A DNA stretch of 64,000 bases from NCBI GenBank assembly GCA_011317545.1, contig WUJK01000007.1, forward strand, positions 1,054,001 to 1,118,000. Reading direction: 5' to 3'. The notes under the pieces are model-generated. The model worked only from the letters and a program-made list of their open reading frames with translations. It did no database searches and was not told the DNA's origin. The position numbers were made by a program, and so were the translations under genes. Source of the stretch: Coniella vitis (lineage: Eukaryota; Ascomycota; Sordariomycetes; Diaporthales; Schizoparmaceae). Below, piece by piece: positions 48,759 to 59,341 of this stretch (the first letter of the stretch is position 1; every line of letters begins with the position of its first letter).

Positions 48759-49097
48759 TATAAACGGGCATCGAGAGAGCGTTCGCAGTTTCGATCCCAA
48801 TTTCTGTTATTAACTAATTTAAGGAGAGAAGTAGGAATAGTATCTATATAGCGGCGCGAGAGCTGCTCTTAAGTAGCTCTTACGTTTAGGATCTACCTAT
48901 AGATAGAGTTTTCTATAGGTCCACCGTCGATACGGGTCCTCTTATCGATGGTCTTTTATACGGCTCGTAAGCTACTCGGGAGACGCTCTTATTTAGCGCT
49001 TATATAATGCTAGTCTCTAGACGAGAAGGGAATATACTAACTAAGGCTTCGTGCCCTAGTATACCGAAGCCGTATATTTACCCGTAGGCCTATAATA
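48759..49097 (-). repeat. Gypsy copy 2, 3' LTR (left)
   Basis: 339 bp, reading TATAAACGGGCATCG on the plus strand at its left edge and GGCCTATAATA at its right edge. A C-rich tract (TTACCCCCCCGC) follows, the complement of the polypurine tract. Confidence 0.9.
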
Positions 49098-49455
49098 TTA
49101 CCCCCCCGCTTAGGCCGAACGCCCTCCTATAGAGCCGTATATAGTATAATAGCTACCTAAAAAGTATAACGATACGATACCGCTACGCCCGCCTACCCTA
49201 TTAAAGGAGCCTTATCCTTATACCTAGCGAGTATAAAAGGAGTCTTATATCCGTAGAGCTCCCTTTAACTTAGCTTTTAGCGAGTTTATAAGTTTTACTA
49301 CTTATTATTCGTTAATAGAATAATAGTAATACCTTTAATTTAGTAGGCGGTTATAGATACGATATCTTTACTTTTAAAGCTTCGAAAAAGTATAAATACC
49401 CCCTTAACCCCTATTCTAAGGGTTATTCCTTCCTCTTAATTAAACTAAAGCCCTT

Positions 49456-50526
49456 ATAAGTTATACGAAACTAACCCCTATAATAATAAGGTAAGTATTA
49501 CGCTTTCCTTATTTATCCTCTACTTATATTTAGCTCTGCTAGTAATATAAACGTTATTATTCGCTCTAAGTAAGCTAGCGCGGCTCCTACCGCTATACCT
49601 ACTACTACTACCCCCGCTATTATTATAGGCTTTATAGCTGCTCCTATAGCGGTAGCACCTATAGCTATAGTTATAGCTATTCCTATTATGCCCGCCGCTA
49701 CTCCTACCGCCGTTATCCTTGCCCTTACTACCGCCTAGCTCGATAAGGCTATTAATAAGCTTATTTAGAGTATTATCGCTATTAACCTATAGCTCTAACC
49801 TTATATTACCCTCCCCGAAGGTATTAGGGACGAGTAATACTTACCCTATATTATAAGGGCTTCTAAAAACCCCTTCTCCCTCTGCTTATACGGTATTAGT
49901 AAGTAGCGCTTCCCTTACTTCTTTATAGTTTACTAACTATTATAGCCGGCGCCCGTTATTTCCCCTATAGGATAAATAAGAAGGGTAAGAACTCCGGCTA
50001 TTCCTATACCCCCCTTTATTAGACCGACGAGATATATACCGCTATTATTACTATAGTTAACTATTCCCTCGCCTATAATACTTCTAACCCTAGTATATAC
50101 TACTCCTTCCCTACTCGCGCTTTCCCGTGCTTATATACTCCAGGTATTCTCCGCCCTTAGGCCCTCGCCGCTCTCGCCGTACGCTGTACTTATAACTACC
50201 TGCCTAAGTTAGGTAAGACTTAGGCTAGCCGTAACGAGGTCCGGTTATTAAATAATAAGCGTACCTATAGCGTATATACCTACTACTCCTTCCCTACTCG
50301 TATCCTGCTAACTTTATACTAACGCTATAGCTATAAGCTTATACGCCGCTAGGCGGTAGCGCTAGAGGATATTACCGACCTATTAGCGAAGCTTATAAAG
50401 GGGGGTAGTAAGGGTAAGGGCTTAGTTAGTACTAAAACAAAGCGCGGTATTAATAATAACCCTTATTCTAATAAAACTAAGGAGAGTAATTCTAGTAATA
50501 AGGAGGAGGTAAGTAAGGATAAATAG
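49456..50526 (+). pseudogene. antisense accessory gene of Gypsy copy 2, apparently spliced, about 326 residues
   Basis: Lies between the chromodomain and the 3' LTR on the strand opposite to pol. Three segments join in frame: 49456-49490, 49534-49898 and 49946-50526 (981 nt). The first intron is 43 nt (GTAAGT...TTTAG). The second is 47 nt with GTAAGT, an ACTAAC branch site and TATAG, and it links two different frames exactly. All in-frame stops read are TAA or TAG, as RIP of CAA, CAG or TGG gives; no TGA was met. The start would be an ATG now reading ATA. The N-terminal part is Ala/Pro/Thr-rich (residues about 20-60). The rest is mixed (SRNEVRLLNNKRTYSVYTYY, ALEDITDLLAKLIKGG), with a Lys/Ser/Asn-rich tail. 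The family is unknown. The last stop might itself be a mutated codon, so the end is uncertain. Confidence 0.65.
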
Positions 50527-50639
50527 GTAGCTATATTAGTATATATTTCGTATATAGTTTTCTTTTTATTTATAATATTTAATTTCCCTGCTCTTCTTTT
50601 CTATAACTTTAGGCTATTATAACTTATAATATTACTATA

Positions 50640-53600
50640 GCGTTACTCGAACTCCTTAAGAGTAACTATATCTTTAAATTCGGATAACGGCTACTAATCT
50701 AGCTAATCCTATCCGACCTATTTAACTAGGACTTCGCGTTATAGCGTTTTATCCGTTTTCGCGCGGCCTTTATACGGCTTATTATATACTCTAATAATAC
50801 TTTCTACCTAATACTCGGGTTCCTTTCCCTCTTTAATTATAATAGGGTTAAGCCGGTATTCCTTTTATACCTACGATAGAAGCGGGTCTTATATAGCTCG
50901 AATTAGGAGATCTACGTAGAAATAAGGGTAAATACCCGGCGGGATATTTAATTCTACTATATAAGGGCTAACGATATACGTTATAATATACTTATCGTAT
51001 AGCTAGGCTAACTTCTTTAAAGGGCGGTCGGTAGTAATATTTCGTAGGGAGAGCTAAACCTTATCGCCCTTAATAAGCCGCTTTATAACTACTTATAACT
51101 TATTCGTAGATTCTTCTATTCGTTACTACGCAACTACTATTATAGCTTAAGCGAAAGTAGTTATATCTTTAAGCCGTTAGACGAAGTTCTCGGCCTAAAC
51201 TCTAGGCGCTTGTATTAATAACGTACTACGCTCTACCTATTCGATTAAATCTATATAATAGCCGTATAGGATAAAAAATAGGCTAAGGCTAATTATACTA
51301 ATATCCCTATTATTAATAGCTAGTTAAGCGCCGGGTAGGAGTATCGGCTAATCTATTTATATATATATAACGAACGCTCGGAGGTAATCTATAACCTCTT
51401 AGTTTACCCTTTCTATAGCTTTATCCGTTTATAAGTAGAAAGCGGTGCTTAAGCGCTACTCTATCTTTATAAGCTTATATAATCGGCGCTAAAACCCTCC
51501 TATCTAGTTCGAGCCTCGGTTACTAACTATTACCTTAAGGAAACTATAGAACCGCTAGTAATAGTATAAGAACTGCTCTATATATACTTCCGCGCTTATA
51601 CTATATATAGCTTTAAGTATAATAGCTTTCGTTAATCGGTCCGTAATTACTATTAAGTAAGCCTCTCTTATATCGTCCTTATAGGGGAGGTCGATTATAA
51701 AGTCTACGGATAACTCGCTTTATACCCGCTTAGGTATTAATAGGGGCTTAAGAAGGCCCTTCCTCTAATGCCTTTATACCGTTTTACGTCTATAGACGTT
51801 ATAATTTCGTATAAACCGCCGAATACTATAATATATACTTAGCTAAAAATAGCCCCTTATTATTATCGTAATAGTAATATCCCTTTTTAGGTAGTTAGAT
51901 AGGGTAGAATCGTAGATACTTTATATTAGTTTAGTATATAGGGGTTCCTAATCGGGTAATTAGAGCTATTTATAAAACCTAAGTAATCCTTTTTTATTGA
52001 TCGAATACTCCGCTATAAATACCTTAATAAGCTTACCTTCGGATATCCGTAGGTAAAGGGGAAAAGAGCGTTTACCCCTATAAACTATACTTATAAGCTA
52101 GGAGTATACCTTATTATATAAGGTAGTATTATCCTATAGGTATTAAAGCTCCTTTTACGTAAAAACCTTACTATTTATTAATAATAGCTTATTATATATT
52201 ATAACTTAGCTTATCTCTATCGATAGTAAAAGCTGGATTTATCTACCGGCGAGGCGTTCGTTAGATATATTACGTAGTATATCCTACTCCCTCCTCGAGA
52301 GGGCGTTTAGACGCTCGCTAGCTACTCCCGCGCGGTAAACTAAGTAATATTAAAAACGAGCTATCGTCTCGGACCAGCGGATCTACCTCTCGGTAAAACG
52401 CTATAATATTATAAAATATTCGAGGTTCTTATAATCCGAATAAATTATAAATAATAGTATAATACCCCTAAGCTCCGTATCCTATACTCTTAAGTAATTA
52501 ATAACGGCTAGTAGTTCCTTATTATAGATCTCGTAATTATACTCCGCAGGGCTTAAGCAGTATAAATAGTATACTACCGGGCGGAGGATATTATACTCGT
52601 CCCTCTAAAAGAGGTAGCCGCTTAACGAATAGTTAGAATAATCCGCCTCTAATACTATCTCCTTATCCGGATCCTATTAGGCGAATATAGGCTTACTAAT
52701 AAAGAGACGCTTTAGCTATTCGAATATAACTTCTTCCTATTCCCCGAATTTAAATAAAACCCCCTTTTTAGTTAAGGCTAGGAGGGGCCCTACGATTTCG
52801 GAATAATTAGCGATAAACTAATAATAAAAGTTTATAAATCCTAAGAAGCTATAGACTCCCTTAACTATCTTCGGAGCCTCCTAATCGTATATAGCGTATA
52901 CCTTCTCGGGGTTTATATAAGTCCTTACCCCCGCTTCGATAATAAAGCCTAGGTACTTCGTCTCGGTTACGCCGAATTCGTACTTAGCGATATCTAGATT
53001 TAGACCTATTACTTCGAAAGCGCGTAATACTAGCTTTACCTTTGCTCGGTAGTCTTTAGCCGTACCGTCGGTATATACTAGAATATTATCGATATAAGCT
53101 AAATAGAAGATATCTAGATAGGGGCGTAGAGCGTTATTAATATAGCGCTAGAACGTTATAAGAGCGCTTATAAGTCCGAACGGGGTTATTAGCTACTCGA
53201 AGAGGCCGTACCTTATACGAAAGGCGGTTTTCTACTCGTCTCCTTCCTTAATACAAAGCTTATAAAACGCTACTTATATATCGAGCTTAGTAAAATATTT
53301 AGCGTTTACGATATTAGATAGGGTCTCTTTAATAAGGGGGAGCGGGTAATAATCGGCTTCCGAAATAACGTTAAATATATAATAATCTATATAAAAACGG
53401 AGGCTACCCCCTAGTTTCTTAATAAAGATTATAGGAGCTCCTACTAAGGAGCTACTAGCTCTAATATAGCTTATATCGAGTAGCTTGGTAAGAGTCTTCC
53501 TTAGTACGATAAGTTCTTCTTTAGATATCCCGTATAACGGGCCCTATAGGGCATCTATAATAGACCTATCCGCCTTCTTATATAGCCGAATCTCGTAGTC

Positions 53601-55420
53601 CGCTCCCTCTCTATATAGCGGTAGCGCGGAAGCTATATCCTTATTAAAGAGGTTCTAGAATTCGTAATACTCTAAGGGGAGTTTCTCGTTAACCGAGGAT
53701 TCTACTTTCGGTAATAGGGCCTTAATAATATTAGCTATTATAATACTAAAAAACGCTACCTAAGCGGTATTTAAGCGTTTTATATACCGAACTTCGCTCT
53801 AAATAGTAAGGGTATTAATAAATATATAGTTAAAATTCTTAGGGCTATATCCTCGCTCCTAAACCTTTAGTCCTCCTACTTATCCGATATTTAGGCGATG
53901 CTTATAAGCTATATATATTACCCTCTCTCTTTCTACCTAAGGTTTTCCTAAAACGAGGTCGTACTAAAGGCGGGGGATTATATAGGCCTAAATACGATAT
54001 AAATACCCGTCTAGGTTTATATTAAGGTAGGTTATATAGCGGATAACGGGCTACTTATACGATATTCTCTCCCTTAACGATTAATAGAGGGTCCTAGGCG
54101 GGATAGATATATACGGAAGTCTTAACTTACGTATAAGCATTTCGTTCGTAGCAGAATAGTAGTTATAGCTAGAATTAATAAATACTAGGATAAATAGAGT
54201 TAAATTATAGAATAAGTCTATTATAAAATAATTCCTATTTATCTAACGCTTTACTTCTTATAGGCTAAAATCGAGATCTATAAGCTCCTATATATAACTC
54301 TATATAGGAGTAGCTAGTTTTCCTCTTATTCCTCGATAGTATCGTTAAGGTCGATAAGGTTAGTATCGGCGATATTAATATCCGTCTCCTATATAGCTCC
54401 TAAGCTAGTAGGCGGGCGCGCGGGTAGGAAGGGGTAACGAGCGATTCTATAGTTCGAACGTCCGTACCTATAATAGAATCCCTACTCTTTCTTACGCCTA
54501 ATCTCCGCCTAATTAACCTACCTTACGCGCTACTTATTAGCCTATAGAGCGTTAATACTAGTTATAGTTATATCCCTATCGGGATTTATATAAGGGTTTT
54601 ACGGTTTCTATCCGTTTCCTCCCGCTCGCTAGATTATCCTAAAGCGCTATATTATAGCTCCGGATAAGTAGCTTAAGGGCGAAGCGTAGCTACCGTCTCG
54701 GATAGTAATATAGCTTTCTAGCTTAGCCGAGATACGGAACGCTTTCTTTACCTAATCGTTATATATCGACGGTATTTCTATACTAATAAGCTACGTATAT
54801 AATACGCTATTAATAGCGCCCTCTAGGTATATTAACTTAGCTAAATCCGGCTACTCTATACCGCCGGAATCTACTAATAACTTCTCTTATTAGGAGAAGA
54901 AGTTAGGGAAGGATTAGCCTTTTTTCTAAATAAAGCTCCTAAGCCTCTAAGAAGTAGCGATAGTATAGTTCTTATCGTAATATCGATAACGGAGCTATTA
55001 TAGGAATAAGGAGGGTTTCTAAAGGCTATACTCTCCTCCTACGATATAATAGCTCCTTACTATAACCTTTATATCTCCCTCTAAATACTTATAGATTTCT
55101 TAGAACTTATTTATATAATTCCCGATAAAGTAGGTATCTCGGACGAGTTTATACCTTATAATACGCTCCTAAGCTAGGAATTAAGTATATATACCCTTAA
55201 AGTTCGCTAGCTAAGAAAGGGGCTTATATTTAGGTATAATTATACTCTCTAGGGCCTTATCTATATTAATATTAGTATCTTCTATATCTTAGGAGGTAGG
55301 GGTATAAGTATCTTCTAGTTCGTTAAGTACTAGGTTAGGGTACTCGACTATTATATTACTAATACTTACTAGTAGCTCCTATAGTAATAGGCTATAGGAT
55401 TATTCGATTTATATAAATCG
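50640..55420 (-). pseudogene. Gypsy copy 2 gag-pol remnant with chromodomain
   Basis: Inverted counterpart of the copy 1 gag-pol, with the same domains at mirrored positions and many TAA/TAG codons. The two copies differ at scattered CA/TA and TG/TA sites, as expected when each was mutated independently by RIP. Limits are approximate and no frame is intact. Confidence 0.8.
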
Positions 55421-55668
55421 TACCGTAAGCGCTTCTAGGTTTCGTACGCTATCTTCGCGCTACTATTATACTACTCCTTTAATAATATACCGCTACTCTT
55501 CTATTATTTAAATAACTATCTATTATATAGTTATTATTATATTATTATTATCGTTATTCGCTTAGGTAGGGAGTTGCCCGAATTACTCGTTATAGGGGTA
55601 TAATATCCTAAGGCTATACGCTAAATAAATATATAAATACTATTAGATATATAGGGTAAGTAGAAATA

Positions 55669-55742
55669 AAGTTAGTTAATTATAAACGGGTATCGAGAAA
55701 GCGTTTATAGTTTCGATCCTAATTTCTATTATTAACTAACTT
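55669..55742 (-). promoter_or_regulatory. Tf1-like self-priming signal of Gypsy copy 2
   Basis: AAGTTAGTTAAT lies on the plus strand at 55669-55680, touching the inner edge of the right LTR. Its exact reverse complement ATTAACTAACTT is inside that LTR at 55731-55742. This is the same pairing and spacing as in copy 1, so the signal is conserved between copies. Confidence 0.7.
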
Positions 55743-56019
55743 AAGGAGAGAAATAGGAATAGTATCTATATAGTAGCGCGAGAGCTGCTCTTAAATAGCT
55801 CTTACGTTTAGGATCCACCCGTAGATAGAGTTTTCCATAGGTCTACCGTCGATACGGGTCCTCTTATCGATAGTCTTTTGTGCGGCTTATGAGCTGCTCG
55901 GGAGACGCTCTTATTTGGCGCTTATATAATGCTAGTCTCCAGACGAGAAGGGAATATACTAACTAAGGCTTCGTGCCCTGGTGTGCCGAAGCCGTGCATT
56001 TACCCGTAGGCCTATAATA
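55681..56019 (-). repeat. Gypsy copy 2, 5' LTR (right)
   Basis: 339 bp in inverted orientation. Its distal part (about 55878-56000) keeps many TG and CA pairs (for example TTGTGCGGC, GCCCTGGTGTGCC), so it is the least mutated of the four Gypsy LTRs. Confidence 0.9.
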
Positions 56020-57347
56020 TCTAGCCCTTTTACTCGTATTAAGTAACTCCCTAACCTAGCGGAGATTATTACGAAGACGGTTAATAGCCCCTTTTAGCTC
56101 GGTATAATCGGCGGTAGAAACTATATTATTAAGTAGGCTGTTTAAGTTATTAAATTATCCCCCTTCCTATAGCTTAAGGGCAGCTTTCTATACCTAAGAA
56201 GCGTAATTAGCCTTCGTTTCGATACCGGATACCGCCTTCTTATTATTAAGATTAAGGTTTCCTTCGACGCTTTAAGTAATACGTTTAAAACGGAAGATTC
56301 GGTTTATAAAGGGCTTAAGGACGGGGGGGATAAGTATATAGGTATAATTCTGCTTACGGTAACGGTTATAATTAGGGGCGTTAGAGGTAGAGATATATTT
56401 ACTATCGCTATTACTACTATTATAGCTCTTAATATAGGCGATATAGGGAGTTAAGCGCTTAATTTAGCCCTCCTTAATAATAGTAATCGTATATTTACGG
56501 ACGGTCTTAAGGCGGCGAGAAGGGGTAGCGGTAGCGGATAAAGCAGCGTTATTAATATTATTATTATTATCGTCGTTATTAGCTAAAGGTTAAGGTTAAA
56601 CTTAAGGAAGGGGTTTCCAGGGGCGAGAGTTAATAGGTTTAAAACTACTAATAACCTACGATTTAGTTCTCTTAGCGGGGGTATAAGGAGATTATCTAAA
56701 TACCCGTTTCCGGGGAGAATCGGCGCGGGGAATAGTATTATTACTAATAAACGTATAGATATTATCTATAACTTTAAGATTAATCGGCCGATTTATATAA
56801 GATAAGCTTAAACGAGAAGATTTACTAAGGGACCGACTAATACGAGACGGATAAGAAGGGTTATTATCGCCGGCGTTAGAGTTAGTACTAGTAATAATAG
56901 TATTAATTAACTAGGCTAAATCGTTAGGTTAACCTATTACTCTATCGTCCTCTCTTATTATATTAGTAAACTCCTATAAAGGGTAGATTCCGTCTATTAG
57001 ACTATTAAATTCGGAGCTAGGTACCTCTTCGACCTCGTTAGGCGCGGAAATAGTATTATAACTAAGAACGTCGTTAAAGGATAAAAAAGGGCGAATCGGG
57101 ATATTAGGATTATTATTTATAGAATAGTCTATACCTATATTACTAGATTTACGGGTTAGAGCGTTAATTAGTATATAATTAGGTACGTTAAATAATAGTT
57201 ATACTTAACTTATAGTTCGTAAGTTTAAGTTAGTCTAAAGGAGAAAGAGAAGGAATCTTAAACTAGTAAAACGCGACGAATATATATTAAAGTATATACT
57301 AGGCTGCTACTAGTGCAACTAGCGATATCCTTACTAGTTGGGGGGTA

Positions 57348-57560
57348 TATAAAAGTAGCATTTAACCCTAACCCGAAAGCTATTATATTAGCCTAATAAT
57401 AGGCTTTATATAAGCAGAATAATAGCTTCGGCAATACTCAAATATTCGAATAATAGCTCTTTTTTACAGCTAAATATATAGAATATATACTCTTTTAACC
57501 TCTCTTTTGTTTCGCCTGTTTCAGCTGATGACTAAGCTTTGTGCACACCTTATTTTCTTA
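57348..57560 (+). repeat. Copia 3' LTR
   Basis: Begins TATAAAAGTAGCATTT, the RIP form of the 5' LTR start, and ends TTTTCTTA followed by the TGATT duplication at 57561-57565. The right third is almost unmutated (GCTGATGACTAAGC), so mutation declines towards the host flank. Confidence 0.9.
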
Positions 57561-57565
57561 TGATT

Positions 57566-59341
57566 CCACATCACCAAGCACATCACGCCCATTCTTTCAG
57601 GCTCACAAAGCACAGGCTGTTCTAAACCAGCTGCAGAACGGCCTTGAACACGATATATGCCAACCTTTAAAGTCAAAAGTATCGTATAGAACCTCCACAC
57701 AGTGTCAAATGCAACTTCTTCTCTAAGCACCAAGAGAAAAGGCTCCAAGGTTCCTCTCAGCTCAAAGGTCTATTTTGCGCAGAAGCACAAGGTCGCCAGT
57801 ACTGAGGCTCTGTCTAGAGAGACTGTCATTGCGCTCGCTTTGATCGTCTATGGTACATTCAGTCTGTGTCGTACGAGGACATCCCATAGCGTTCCCTAAC
57901 CCACATCCAAGCGCTATTTATCTCGAACAGGTCGACTGTGGACTGTATGCAGTCTCTGTGTGATTGCTCTTGGAACTACACAGAGACAACAGAGTGTCTG
58001 TCCACTGTTGCATCTTTGCCATCGCGTAACCTAGGCACTCTACTGCAACGCGCCGGTCATCATTTCTCATGGATTTGCTGGGGCGCGAGAATTGTGTAAT
58101 AAGAACACGGTGCCGATTTCTCATTTGAACAGCCATCGTGGGGTTGAAAAGGCCATGTTTTTCTTGCTCGGAATTGTTGCTGAACCCCAATATCGCAAAT
58201 TATTACAGTTATTGCCATTCATGATGACGGCCACTTGGCCCAGGGCTTCAAACAGAAAGCGATCCTCCAGCACCGGCATCTATCAAGAATCTTTTCACCG
58301 ACGGATCCAGTCATTCCTTCATGGGGCAGTGCAAATCTCCAAGTCATGACCTAACACTTGTGAAGTACAATCCCAAAGACTCGCCCTGAGATACAACATC
58401 CGTTTACAAAAAACAAGGCCCGTATGCGCTTGTTCTTTGGAAGAGAATGCAACCTCAATTTCGAAAGCAAATGGAACAATATAAATAATGGAAAATGATA
58501 TCCACCACTACGAAGTCTCCTCTAGCTTGATATATATCAAGGCAACCCAGGCTCCAGCACTATACATGTGCTTTTTCCTGTGCCATGCTATTCGAGGTCG
58601 GAATAGATTTGATCGAGTAGAGTGATATAGTACCGATTACTGGTGATTTCGAGATCAATTCAATAGTCCAAAGAACCGCTGTATTGGCCGCCTGAGACTG
58701 ATAAACACTGATGCTTGGTGTTCATGTCACGACCATGGTTATATGGATAGACATGTGAGCACAGTCCTAAGAGAAATGAAACATAATAATTCTGCTGCCT
58801 TTTGGCAAGAGACTGGGGCATGCTTACATGTCCAATCAGCCATAGCAAGATTCAATTTATGGCTATAGCCCAAATGCGTCTGGCCAGCTATGGTTGTTAC
58901 ATGTGTTATCCTCAACTCAGATCACTTTCCTCCGGGGTCCACGCAAGTACCTTGTTTTGGCAGAGCCCCATAGATATCAGCCCAAACTGTTGTCCAACCA
59001 ACATCAGTTCCCTCACCACTTGCACACCTCCCTCTATTGCCACGACTCTTGTTTCTTTCTACCTGAAGCACAGACGAGTGTCGTCGACGACGAAAAGCCA
59101 GCCAGCCAGCCACCAACAGCATTCAGGTACTGGTCATTTGTCGAGACTTTCTCGTATTTAACTGATCACGATGTAATTCACTCCTTTCCTCGGAAAATAC
59201 CCTTTCCGCCTCCTCACATCGAGCCCTACCCTCTGCACCTCACCCACGCAAAGACTCGTCACACGGCAGCAGCCTCACTTGAGGTCCGCAAACTGATCAC
59301 TTTACGATTCCAGGTCAAGCCTAACACTACCCAAGCACGAA
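57566..59341. other. host intergenic region right of the island
   Basis: Base composition returns to normal immediately after the TGATT duplication. Frames of at most 119 codons overlap near 58.8-59.2 kb without domain or splice support. The last few hundred bases, pyrimidine-rich, are probably the promoter and leader of the next gene. Confidence 0.55.

Larger units (their letters stand above)
48759..56019 (-). mobile_element. Gypsy chromovirus copy 2 (RIP-mutated), inverted, nested in Copia antisense ORF
   Basis: 7261 bp, the same family as copy 1 in the opposite orientation, with 339-bp LTRs at both ends. It splits the minus-strand accessory ORF of the outer Copia element. The flanks share only TCTA (48755-48758 and 56020-56023). 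Removing one 4-bp copy restores the reading frame of the split ORF, whereas a 5-bp removal does not. Domain order on the minus strand equals copy 1: chromodomain about 50.65-50.75 kb, integrase 51.2-51.7, RT 52.9-53.45, zinc knuckle 54.41-54.47. The right LTR is clearly less mutated than the left. Confidence 0.92.
48404..57213 (-). pseudogene. antisense accessory ORF of the Copia element, about 514 codons, split by Gypsy copy 2
   Basis: On the strand opposite to Copia pol, between pol and the 3' LTR. Part 1 runs 57213 to 56020: 398 codons in one frame with no frameshift and about 17 in-frame stops, all TAA or TAG. Part 2 runs from 48754 to 48404, 117 codons in the same frame once one TCTA copy is removed. 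The presumed start ATG now reads ATA. The product is Ser/Asn/Pro-rich in its first 250 residues, with a basic patch (PRADSPRKRV, TPAKRTKS). After the insertion it becomes a coiled coil with repeated EENT-x-L and E-E-K-A-S-L heptads. It ends close to, and converging with, the pol end. The family is unknown. It could be a captured host gene, an element-specific antisense gene, or part of an older nested element whose borders are lost. Confidence 0.65.
35025..57560 (+). mobile_element. outer Copia-type LTR retrotransposon carrying nested insertions (RIP-mutated)
   Basis: The whole 22.5 kb island is one composite insertion. Both ends carry matching LTRs (212 and 213 bp), flanked by the 5-bp duplication TGATT at 35020-35024 and 57561-57565. 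Removing three inner insertions leaves about 7.8 kb. The plus strand keeps gag, gag-pre-integrase, integrase, reverse transcriptase and RNase H in the Copia order. A polypurine-like tract (TTGGGGGG, about 57339-57346) lies just before the 3' LTR. RIP is inferred from the near absence of CpA/TpG, retained CpG and TAA/TAG in all frames; no frame of 60 codons survives between 35.1 and 57.5 kb. The element is dead. Confidence 0.92.

Noticed and set aside
49546..50170. Single continuous antisense frame across the second Gypsy intron
   Set aside because: The unspliced frame stays stop-poor for some distance, but its texture becomes low in charged residues. The GTAAGT/ACTAAC/TATAG intron moves to the other frame, which is protein-like to the end.
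35025..57560. Centromere or natural AT-rich DNA as explanation of the island
   Set aside because: Matching LTRs, target duplications and recognisable pol domains explain the whole length; AT richness follows from RIP.
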